From Sediminibacterium sp. (GTDB lineage: Bacteria; Bacteroidota; Bacteroidia; Chitinophagales; Chitinophagaceae): a stretch of 5,476 bases of DNA. Where the stretch lies: positions 1 to 5,476 of the forward strand of contig JAQBNJ010000100.1 of NCBI GenBank assembly GCA_028288645.1. Direction: 5' to 3'. The notes under the pieces are model-generated. The model made no database searches and was not told the origin of the DNA. It saw only the letters and a program-made list of their open reading frames with translations. Made by a program: the position numbers and the translations under genes. Of the stretch, positions 1 to 5,476 are shown one piece after another (the stretch's first letter is position 1; each line of letters starts with the position of its first letter).

Positions 1-315
1 GAAGCAAAAAAAATGGTGATAGAAAGTTTTTCTTCACACGATCCTAATTTCCGGTTTCCTGCATTTTGGGGTCCTAATTACGATTGGACTCCCGACCAGG
101 ACCACGGTTGCGTTGCTATGAACGCCCTGCAAAGGATGATCATTCAGTATGAAGACAACAACGTGTATTTACTTCCTGCGTGGCCTAAAGAATGGAACGT
201 ACATTTTAAAGTAAAAGGTCCGGATAAAACGACCATTGAAGGCAGTTTTGAAAACGGGAAAATGATTGGTCTGAAAGTAACACCTGGGAATAAAATCAAA
301 ATAGCATATCTATGA
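1..315 (+). CDS. C-terminal end of a GH95-like / DUF5703-type glycosidase-family protein (5' truncated)
   Basis: The reading frame is open from base 1 and ends at TGA 313-315, giving the last 104 residues of a longer protein. The ATG at 13 is most likely an internal Met, because four codons in the same frame precede it. Visible features are an aromatic-rich stretch (RFPAFWGPNYDWTPDQDHG), a helix around NALQRMIIQYEDNNVYLLPA, then WPKEW and a beta-rich tail ending in GKMIGLKVTP. The order 'LLPAWPKEW, then a small beta domain with an ENGKM-type turn' is what I recall from the C-termini of large secreted Bacteroidota proteins of the DUF5703 / GH95-like (alpha/alpha)6-barrel class. The catalytic part lies outside the window, so neither activity nor substrate can be read. 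The same strand and a 78-bp gap suggest co-transcription with the GH97 gene. The family call is moderate; the existence of the gene is near certain. Confidence 0.65.
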   Translation, partial: EAKKMVIESFSSHDPNFRFPAFWGPNYDWTPDQDHGCVAMNALQRMIIQYEDNNVYLLPAWPKEWNVHFKVKGPDKTTIEGSFENGKMIGLKVTPGNKIKIAYL

Positions 316-393
316 ATAAAAATTTTGATTCTTATTTATACTGTTTATAATACGACGAAACATCTAATCACAAATTAGAAAAAATAATTACTG

Positions 394-2283
394 ATGAAAT
401 CAATACAAATTATAACCTGTTGTCTTTGCCTGTTGGTAAGCACTAAATTGCTGAATGCACAACAATCGAAACAATTAATATCTCCTGATGGGAAGCTTGT
501 TTATTCCTTCTTTTTTTCAAAAGAAGGCGCTCCTGCGTATACAATCTCGTATCAACAAAACCCCATTGTACTTTCTTCAGCATTGGGATTGAATGGTTGG
601 GAGAAAGGTTTCCAGGTGTCAAATATCGCTATGTCAAAAAAAGACACAGCATGGAAACCTGTGTATGGTGAGCGGAATATCATTCGTGATCATTATGAAG
701 AAATGATCATCTCACTACTACATGGCAACAACGAAAGATCAAAAGTTCAAATACAGGTTAGGGCCTACAATGAGGGCATTGCATTCCGCTATCTTATTCC
801 CGAACATCCGGAAGGTGGTACGGATGTGAGTATTCAAAAAGAACTCACAGATTTTACCATGCCTGAAGGAACAAAAGCATGGTTTACCAATAGGGCGCAG
901 GGTACTTACAGTTTGTTACCTATGAGCAACTGGCCCGGAGAAAGTGAAAGGCCGTTGGTATTGCAGCTTCCTGGTGGAAAGTATGCCTGTCTTGCAGAGG
1001 CCGAAATGGTTAACTACTCGCGTACAAAATTTATACTCAATCCCAATAAAGCGAATACCATTAGTTGTTCTATGTACGACCGTGTTGACCTGTTTACGCC
1101 AGTGGCTACGCCATGGAGAGTGATCATGGTAGCAGAACGACCGGGAGATTTGCTGGCGAATAATGACCTGTTACTCAACCTCAATCCTCCCAATGAAATA
1201 AAAAATACAGCATGGATCAAACCTGGAAAAGTAATGCGTGAGATCAGCCTCTCTATGAAAGGCTCAAAAGAACTGATCGACTTTGCCGTAAAGCGTCATC
1301 TCCAATATATTCATTACGATGCGGGCTGGTATGGCTATGAATATATAGTGGCCTCTGATGCCACCAAAGTAAATGTGGATCCGAGACGCAACCCGAAAAG
1401 CGATTTGAACTTGCAGGAAGTGATCCGTTATGCAAAATCAAAAGGCATTGGTGTGTTCCTGTATGTAAATCAACGTGCGTTGTATAAGCAATTGGATGAA
1501 CTGTTGCCCTTGTTTCAGAAATGGGGCGTAAGCGGTGTAAAGTTTGGCTTTGTAGAAGTAGGTTCTCACCGCTGGACCACCTGGTTACATGAGGCAATAA
1601 AAAAATGCGCCAAATACCAGTTAATGGTTGATGTGCATGACGAATATCGGCCAACCGGCTTCAGCCGTACTTATCCAAACTTAATGACACAGGAAGGCGT
1701 GCATGGCAACGAGGAAATGCCTGATGCTACCAACAACGCAACTTTGCCATTTACACGTTTTATTGCAGGCGCTGCGGATTATACGATCTGCTATTATCAT
1801 CGCCCCGAATTAAAAGCCAGTTTGCAAAACACGCAGGCACCGCGAAAATTAAAAACAACCGGGGGGCATCAACTGGCCTTATCAACCATTTACTATAGCC
1901 CGCTACAATTTATGTATTGGTATGATAAACCATCAGATTCGCAGGATGAACCGGAGCTGGAATACTTTGACAAGATCTCAACCGTTTGGGACGATACCAA
2001 AGTACTGGACGGTGAAATTGCAAAATACATAACGGTTGCACGGCGTAAAGGTGAAGAATGGTTTGTGGGAACTATCACAAATAATGATGCACGGGAACTG
2101 AAGATCCCGCTGAATTTTTTATCACCCGGTAAAAATTATGAAGCAAGTATTTATTACGACGATCCTGAAGCAAAGATCCGGACCAAAATTTCTATCAGGA
2201 GAATAAAAGTTAACGCATCAACTATTCTTGATACAAAACTGTTTGCTTCTGGTGGACAGGCTGTTTGGATAAAGCCTGTTTGA
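394..2283 (+). CDS. Glycoside hydrolase family 97 protein, periplasmic, atypical catalytic residues
   Basis: A complete 629-residue protein, similar in length to retaining GH97 enzymes and shorter than SusB (about 738). Residues 1-22 form a Sec signal peptide with probable cleavage after LLNA, pointing to the periplasm. Residues about 26-265 are the GH97 N-terminal beta-sandwich (SPDGKLVYSF), about 270-525 the (beta/alpha)8 catalytic barrel (HYDAGW at 307, HDEYRPTG at 415, RTYPNLMTQEG at 425), and about 530-629 the C-terminal beta domain. Characterised GH97 members are calcium-dependent alpha-glucosidases or alpha-galactosidases. By eye, Glu440 matches the SusB general acid Glu532, Glu434 matches Glu526, Asp416 sits at Glu508, and Glu185 may be the N-domain calcium ligand. 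The retaining nucleophile Asp (in VKVDF) is Gly385 here, and the inverting HHET Glu is Gln360. This may be a subgroup with another base or a non-standard reaction. The leader is A-rich without a Shine-Dalgarno. The family is certain; activity and substrate are not. Confidence 0.95.
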   Translation: MKSIQIITCCLCLLVSTKLLNAQQSKQLISPDGKLVYSFFFSKEGAPAYTISYQQNPIVLSSALGLNGWEKGFQVSNIAMSKKDTAWKPVYGERNIIRDHYEEMIISLLHGNNERSKVQIQVRAYNEGIAFRYLIPEHPEGGTDVSIQKELTDFTMPEGTKAWFTNRAQGTYSLLPMSNWPGESERPLVLQLPGGKYACLAEAEMVNYSRTKFILNPNKANTISCSMYDRVDLFTPVATPWRVIMVAERPGDLLANNDLLLNLNPPNEIKNTAWIKPGKVMREISLSMKGSKELIDFAVKRHLQYIHYDAGWYGYEYIVASDATKVNVDPRRNPKSDLNLQEVIRYAKSKGIGVFLYVNQRALYKQLDELLPLFQKWGVSGVKFGFVEVGSHRWTTWLHEAIKKCAKYQLMVDVHDEYRPTGFSRTYPNLMTQEGVHGNEEMPDATNNATLPFTRFIAGAADYTICYYHRPELKASLQNTQAPRKLKTTGGHQLALSTIYYSPLQFMYWYDKPSDSQDEPELEYFDKISTVWDDTKVLDGEIAKYITVARRKGEEWFVGTITNNDARELKIPLNFLSPGKNYEASIYYDDPEAKIRTKISIRRIKVNASTILDTKLFASGGQAVWIKPV

Positions 2284-2310
2284 ACAAAATAATACCGATT
2301 CGACATTTAA

Positions 2311-2322
2311 AACAGACTATTC
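2311..2322 (+). repeat. 12-bp direct repeat AACAGACTATTC, copy 1
   Basis: Identical to 2484-2495. The two copies bracket the two-tier hairpin and both are followed by T/A-rich sequence (ACTTATTTT and TTAATTTTT). A 12-bp exact match within about 250 bp is unlikely by chance, but no terminal inverted repeats sit just inside the copies, so there is no good case for a small inserted element. The function is unknown. Confidence 0.6.
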
Positions 2323-2380
2323 ACTTATTTTAAATATCAAACCGTTCATCGTCATATCTACGTGCAATAAATGTCAATAT

Positions 2381-2443
2381 AAGAGAAACGAAGAAAATAA
2401 GCGTCCCCGAATTTCGGAGTAACTTTTTTCCTTCGTTTCTCTT
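2381..2443 (+). terminator. Two-tier hairpin, probable (bidirectional) terminator between convergent genes
   Basis: The arm AAGAGAAACGAAG (2381-2393) is perfectly complementary to CTTCGTTTCTCTT (2431-2443). With one bulged C the stem extends by four A-T pairs (2394-2397 with 2426-2429). The loop contains a second small hairpin, CCGAA-T-TTCGG (2407-2417). On the + strand the right arm runs into TTTTATT, as an intrinsic terminator would. On the minus strand the tract after the stem is TATATT, weaker but still T-rich. It lies 98 bp after the GH97 stop and 88 bp after the AraC stop (minus strand), where a shared terminator for convergent genes is expected. Confidence 0.75.
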
Positions 2444-2470
2444 TTATTGCAAAGACTAAAATGGCGCGCT

Positions 2471-2522
2471 TTATAACAGTATCAACAGACTATTCTTAAT
2501 TTTTAATTTCTAATTGTTATAA
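2471..2522. repeat. 8-bp inverted repeat just downstream of the AraC gene
   Basis: TTATAACA (2471-2478) and TGTTATAA (2515-2522) are perfect inverted copies with a 36-nt AT-rich spacer. The stem is too AT-rich and the loop too long for a good terminator, so this may be a protein site or chance in AT-rich DNA. Confidence 0.35.
2484..2495 (+). repeat. 12-bp direct repeat AACAGACTATTC, copy 2
   Basis: Second exact copy of 2311-2322, lying 36 bp beyond the AraC stop codon (downstream in the AraC sense). It sits inside the spacer of an 8-bp inverted repeat (TTATAACA at 2471-2478, TGTTATAA at 2515-2522). Confidence 0.6.
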
Positions 2523-2530
2523 TCTGTCTT

Positions 2531-3418
2531 TTATCTTTTACCATTGCGGTATTTATTAGGCGATACCCCGATGATCTTTGTAAACATCCTTGAAAAATAA
2601 TACGGGTCCTCTACTCCTAAACGATCAGCAATTTCATTGATCCGCAGATCGGTGAACTGCAGGTATTGACAAGCTTTCTGCGTTTTCAGGTGGTTGAAAT
2701 ATTCAATGATGGAAAACCCCGTACTTTTTTTAAACACCGCCGCAAAATGCGAGACCGACAGGTTTACTTCTTCGGCAATTGCCTGCAAGGCAAGCGGCTT
2801 ATCGATATGCTTTTGCAGGTAATTGATGCATACGGTAATACTGTCTTTCTTTTCCTGTTTTGCACGGTAATTATAATTACTGTCAAAACAACAGGAGCCC
2901 AAAAAATACTGTAGGTTCAAACTTGCATAGCAAAGATTATCGGTGCTATACCCTCTTTCAACACTGGTATAAATTTCTTCAAATAAATGCAGCCTGCTTT
3001 CCTGGAATGAAATGGGGGCAACATAATCTCCCATTTTTTTCAGCATCATATCTACAAAAGCATTGCTGCCAGCTCCTTTAAAGTGAATCCAGTAGATCGT
3101 CCATGGCGTTTCTTCGTTTGCCCCATACTCATGTGACGAATTAAGCGGTACTAAAATAATATCGCCCGGATTAACTGTATATTTTTTCCCTTCAACTTTC
3201 GCCCAGCCACTTCCTTTTACGCAGTAAATTAAAATATGCTGGCTGGCGCCATGGGGTCTTTGCCTGTGATGGTATTGCGCATTTGGATAATACCCGATAT
3301 TGGTTACATATAATTGCCCGACTACAGGATGTACATCACAATGGTGAGTAATAATTTTGGGAGGCAGGATAATGGCGCGCTGGCCCTTAAATCCTTCTCT
3401 TTTTTTGGTGATACTCAT
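2531..3418 (-). CDS. AraC-family transcriptional regulator with N-terminal cupin sensor domain
   Basis: A 295-residue DNA-binding regulator, likely sensing a sugar or glycan fragment and acting in the cytoplasm. Residues about 36-115 form an AraC-type cupin (PHGASQHILIYCVKGSGWAKV, then VNPGDIILVP, SHEYGANEETPWTIYWIHF). Residues about 200-293 hold the paired helix-turn-helix domain: the first HTH includes LQAIAEEVNLSVSHFAAVFKK, the second INEIADRLGVEDPYYFSRMF, ending in the conserved G-SPNKYR. I chose the Met at 3418 (MSITKKREGFKGQRA), which looks like the family's usual start. The frame is open further up to a Met at 3496, but that would add a 26-residue tail unlike the family and would place the start upstream of a good -7 promoter box (3463-3470). 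The gene lies downstream of the sugar symporter on the same strand (142-bp gap) and converges with the GH97 gene. Control of one or both is inferred. Confidence 0.93.
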   Translation of the reverse strand: MSITKKREGFKGQRAIILPPKIITHHCDVHPVVGQLYVTNIGYYPNAQYHHRQRPHGASQHILIYCVKGSGWAKVEGKKYTVNPGDIILVPLNSSHEYGANEETPWTIYWIHFKGAGSNAFVDMMLKKMGDYVAPISFQESRLHLFEEIYTSVERGYSTDNLCYASLNLQYFLGSCCFDSNYNYRAKQEKKDSITVCINYLQKHIDKPLALQAIAEEVNLSVSHFAAVFKKSTGFSIIEYFNHLKTQKACQYLQFTDLRINEIADRLGVEDPYYFSRMFTKIIGVSPNKYRNGKR

Positions 3419-3427
3419 ATGGCAGTA

Positions 3428-3440
3428 ATTACCAGGTAAT
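3428..3440. promoter_or_regulatory. Perfect 13-bp palindrome (ATTACC-A-GGTAAT) in the AraC leader
   Basis: Six-base arms around a single central A, lying 9-22 bases before the AraC start codon and downstream of the predicted -7 box. The position would suit an operator for autoregulation or a block on ribosome entry. AraC proteins usually prefer direct repeats, so a different regulator or chance is equally possible. Confidence 0.3.
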
Positions 3441-3462
3441 ACATTGCGCCACGCGCTGAAAC

Positions 3463-3470
3463 CAAATCTA
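3463..3470 (-). promoter_or_regulatory. Putative Bacteroidota -7 promoter box (TAGATTTG) for the AraC gene
   Basis: Read on the minus strand, TAGATTTG fits the Bacteroidota sigma-ABfr -7 consensus TAnnTTTG exactly. Transcription would begin near 3457, leaving a leader of about 40 nt before the ATG at 3418. No clean TTTG -33 element is seen at the usual spacing; the nearest is GTTTA, about 16-17 nt upstream. The box also argues against the longer AraC start at 3496. Confidence 0.4.
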
Positions 3471-3560
3471 ATTAGTTTTACCATTGTAAACTGCATTTAT
3501 TACAGGGAAAATAGGGTAACCCATCACGTTAGTACGGGCTACGGCAGGTTATTACATTGA

Positions 3561-4901
3561 TCAATGACCGGTAAAAATGTCATCCATTTCTTCCAGCGAT
3601 TTTCCTTTTGTTTCCTTTACTTTAAACCAGACAAATACAAATCCCAGGAGACATACGCCTGCATACACATAGAAAAGTGCATATACGCCGACCATGCGGG
3701 AAAATATAGGGAAGGTAAATACCAGGATGCCATAGGCAAGCCAAAGGGATACAACCGCTATGGTAGTGGCAGCGCTCCTGATCTTATTGGGAAATATTTC
3801 GGAGATAAGTACCCAGGTAACAGGAGCTAATGATAATCCATAAATACCTATCGCGCCAAGCAGTGAATAGGCGGCCAGCGGAGAATTCATCTTCAGCAGT
3901 ATCGCGCTGATCACATAAAAGACAGCCAGCCCTGCAGCGCCGATCAGCATCAATGCTTTTCTTCCGATCTTATCTACCTGCGACATGGCAAGTAAAGTAA
4001 CAACAAGGTTGATCATACCGATCAGCATGGTTTGCTTCAACTGGTCATCCTGGCTAAAACCGATACTTTGAAAAATAGTGGTGGTGAAATTGAAAACGAC
4101 ATTGATTCCACAAAACTGTTGAAATATTGCCAGTCCGATGCCAATAAAAACTGAGGGTAAAAAAGCTTTTTGAAAAATGGTTCGCAAACTGATGGAAGAA
4201 CTGCGGCCGAAAGATTGAACAATATCATTAACGGTTGATTCTGCGTATTCTTTTCCGCCTATTTTTTTGAGCACCTGTTCCGCTTTACCGGGAAAACCAT
4301 TGGCCACGAGCCACCTTGGACTCTCAGGCAGAAGAATAACACCGAGAACAAAAAGCAAGGAAGGCGCTGCTCCGAGGCCAAACATCCATCTCCAGGAATC
4401 AAGACCTGTTTTGCTCAGGTAATAATTTACAATAGTTGTAATTAGTATCCCCGAAACAATTGTCAGTTGATTTACTGCCACCATTCTGCCACGTAAATTT
4501 GCGGGCGCTATTTCGGCGATATACATCGGTGATAACATAGAAGCCATACCAACGCCCACTCCTGCAAAAAACCTGGCGCATATAAACCAACCAAGAGAAG
4601 GCGCCAATGCCATAGAAACAGAAGAGACAAGGAAGATCAATGCCGCTGCCATCAGGGCCGGTTTTCTTCCCTTGAGCCGGCTGAATTCAGAGGCTATCAA
4701 ACAACCGAGTATGCAACCTAATGCCAGTGAAGCGGTTGTAAAGCCTTCCCAATATTCATCCAGGCCAAACTCTGTCTTTAAGAAAGGAAGTGCCCCGGAG
4801 ATCACAGCAAAGTCAAAACCAAACAGGTATCCCCCCATCGCAGAGATGAAGGTGATCATCAAAACATATTTCGTGTTAAACCTGGACTGTAATTCAGACA
4901 T
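3561..4901 (-). CDS. XylE-like sugar:proton symporter (MFS, sugar porter family)
   Basis: A complete 446-residue inner-membrane protein with about 12 hydrophobic segments, predicted to import a monosaccharide with protons. Sugar-porter signatures appear in order: GYLFGFDFAVISG in TM1 (Asp30 = XylE proton-coupling Asp27), RLKGRK at 75-80, Arg110 (XylE Arg133) in ARFFAGVGVGMASMLSPMY, PESPRWL at 192-198, QQFCGIN at 261-267, VDKIGRK at 309-315, PVTWVLISEIFPNKIRS at 360-376 and ETKGKSLEEM at 430-439. XylE xylose ligands kept are Gln145, Gln261, Gln262, Asn267, Asn298, Trp363 and Trp387; XylE Gln175 and Gln415 are replaced by Ile152 and Leu386. The sugar may therefore not be xylose. No Shine-Dalgarno precedes the start, and no other Met near the N-terminus fits better. 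The gene lies upstream of the AraC gene on the same strand and probably transports the product of the neighbouring glycosidases. Confidence 0.95.
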   Translation of the reverse strand: MSELQSRFNTKYVLMITFISAMGGYLFGFDFAVISGALPFLKTEFGLDEYWEGFTTASLALGCILGCLIASEFSRLKGRKPALMAAALIFLVSSVSMALAPSLGWFICARFFAGVGVGMASMLSPMYIAEIAPANLRGRMVAVNQLTIVSGILITTIVNYYLSKTGLDSWRWMFGLGAAPSLLFVLGVILLPESPRWLVANGFPGKAEQVLKKIGGKEYAESTVNDIVQSFGRSSSISLRTIFQKAFLPSVFIGIGLAIFQQFCGINVVFNFTTTIFQSIGFSQDDQLKQTMLIGMINLVVTLLAMSQVDKIGRKALMLIGAAGLAVFYVISAILLKMNSPLAAYSLLGAIGIYGLSLAPVTWVLISEIFPNKIRSAATTIAVVSLWLAYGILVFTFPIFSRMVGVYALFYVYAGVCLLGFVFVWFKVKETKGKSLEEMDDIFTGH

Positions 4902-5227
4902 GGCAGTGAGTATTCGGTCGATAAAGTTGTATCATTTTAAACTGCTAAAAATAGATTCAATCAGTATAATGATGGATTATCTTATGATTTACGCAACGAT
5001 CAGTTCATCCGCAAATATTCATGCGGGTTTTCCTGCGCCGGCATGCCCGGGCTGAGATGGAGCGTTGTAACCAGTTATACAATATTCCTCTGCTTAGTGC
5101 GGCTGCACTTTTCTGTGTAATACCCTAGAATTAAATGATTAAAAATATATTAAGATCTTGCAAATATGAAAAGGGCACCGTATTTTGACCTCTCCCCCCG
5201 ATTTTATTTCATCAAAACATCATTCTC
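4902..5227. other. Divergent intergenic region (326 bp), no gene seen
   Basis: It separates the symporter (minus) from the secreted-protein gene (plus), so it should hold both promoters. The symporter side shows only a near -7 match on the minus strand (TATTTTTA at 4953-4946) with no -33 partner. The middle has a short GC-rich island (GCGCCGGCATGCCCGGGC, 5035-5052) unlike the AT-rich surroundings, a 5-bp hairpin AGTGC-GGCT-GCACT followed by TTTT (5096-5112), and a TTGTA/TACAA dyad (5065-5082). An open frame crosses part of the region on the + strand, but it is mostly antisense to the symporter and has no coding character. Confidence 0.6.
5157..5187 (+). promoter_or_regulatory. Putative promoter for the secreted-protein gene
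   Basis: CTTG (5157-5160) is separated by 20 nt from TATTTTG (5181-5187). This resembles the Bacteroidota TTTG / TAnnTTTG pair at the right spacing, but the -33 box has one mismatch and the -7 box is one base short. Transcription would start near 5194, giving a leader of about 34 nt. Confidence 0.3.
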
Positions 5228-5476
5228 ATGAAGTTTCTCCTGCTCCTGCTATGTTTTATCGTGTCCTTCCGTGCAATTGCACAACCGGTAGCGCCCGTCA
5301 GAGATACCTGTATGCAAGTCACTGTTCCACTTGAAGCTCCGGCCTTCAGAAAAATGATCAATAGTCAATTCAGTTATGCGATACTTGGCAAAGAAGCTCC
5401 AGTCTCAGGCTTTAAGGTTGAAACTGCGAAGCCATCCATTACATTAACTGGAACTATTGCCAAAACGAAAACAAGA
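5228..5476 (+). CDS. Secreted protein of unknown function, N-terminal part (3' truncated)
   Basis: The ATG at 5228 opens a frame of 83 codons that stays open to the last base of the window, so the gene continues beyond it. Residues 1-18 (MKFLLLLLCFIVSFRAIA) make a clear Sec signal peptide with cleavage expected before QPV, so the product is exported. There is no Cys directly after the cleavage site, so it is not a lipoprotein. The mature part begins with a Pro/Val-rich stretch, has one Cys (residue 28), then polar sequence (FRKMINSQFSYAILGKEAPV) and a Lys/Thr-rich end (TGTIAKTKTR). I recognise no domain. It is divergent from the symporter, and nothing links it clearly to sugar use. The leader lacks a Shine-Dalgarno, as elsewhere in the window. 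Confidence 0.75.
   Translation, partial: MKFLLLLLCFIVSFRAIAQPVAPVRDTCMQVTVPLEAPAFRKMINSQFSYAILGKEAPVSGFKVETAKPSITLTGTIAKTKTR

Noticed and set aside
346..351. TATAAT upstream of the GH97 gene with a TTTTGA-like box 17 bp before it
   Set aside because: It looks like an E. coli sigma-70 promoter, but Bacteroidota use a different consensus. No TAnnTTTG is found in the gap, and co-transcription from upstream is as likely.
1253..1654. 133-codon minus-strand frame inside the GH97 gene
   Set aside because: Antisense to the conserved GH97 catalytic barrel, with composition typical of a shadow frame.
2311..2495. Possible miniature transposon with 12-bp target-site duplication
   Set aside because: There are no terminal inverted repeats just inside the direct repeats, and 12 bp is long for a target duplication. 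Kept only as a repeat observation.
2460..3381. AATGGCGCGCT present both near 2460 and at 3371
   Set aside because: One copy lies within AraC coding sequence and the other in intergenic DNA. Eleven bases with no shared context looks like chance.
3419..3496. 26-residue N-terminal extension of the AraC reading frame
   Set aside because: Unlike the family's usual N-terminus, and it overlaps a good -7 promoter box. I take 3418 as the start.
3514..3522. GGGT-A-ACCC dyad between symporter and AraC genes as a terminator
   Set aside because: A one-base loop with 4-bp arms cannot form a stable hairpin, and the stem is too short for a terminator.
4672..5055. Open frame on the + strand crossing the symporter start
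   Set aside because: Mostly antisense to a well-supported symporter gene, with no recognisable domain. It is a shadow frame.
5065..5082. TTGTA/TACAA dyad as an operator
   Set aside because: Only five matching bases per arm in AT-rich DNA, with nothing else to support it.

Overview
The window looks like a chromosomal piece of a Bacteroidota genome, most likely a Chitinophagaceae-type glycan degrader. Three things suggest this: AT-rich DNA with A-rich leaders and no Shine-Dalgarno sequences, a GH97 enzyme with a periplasmic signal peptide, and a TAnnTTTG-type -7 promoter box in front of the regulator. The assignment rests on protein style and signals, not on a database search.

Layout. Bases 1-315 (+) are the 3' end of a large protein whose tail resembles the C-terminus of GH95-like/DUF5703 glycosidase-type proteins. 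After 78 bp comes a complete GH97-family protein (394-2283, +) with a signal peptide. It converges on an AraC-family regulator (2531-3418, -). The 247 bp between the two stops hold a strong two-tier hairpin, a 12-bp direct repeat and an 8-bp inverted repeat. Upstream of the regulator, on the same strand, lies a XylE-like sugar:proton symporter (3561-4901, -). A 326-bp non-coding stretch separates the symporter from a divergent gene that starts at 5228 (+) and runs off the window. That gene encodes a secreted protein I do not recognise.

How the genes may fit together (inference): the two exported glycosidase-type proteins would act on an oligosaccharide in the periplasm, the symporter would carry the released monosaccharide across the inner membrane, and the cupin/AraC regulator would sense the sugar and control the locus. 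No SusC/SusD pair is visible in the window.

The most interesting observation is in the GH97 protein. Aligned by eye, it carries neither the nucleophile Asp of retaining GH97 enzymes (Gly385 instead) nor the HHET-type catalytic Glu of inverting SusB-like enzymes (Gln360 instead). The calcium-site/general-acid region, including Glu434 and Glu440, is kept. The symporter keeps most XylE sugar ligands but has hydrophobic residues at two of them, suggesting a substrate other than xylose. I see no mobile element, CRISPR array, RNA gene or wholly new multi-gene system.
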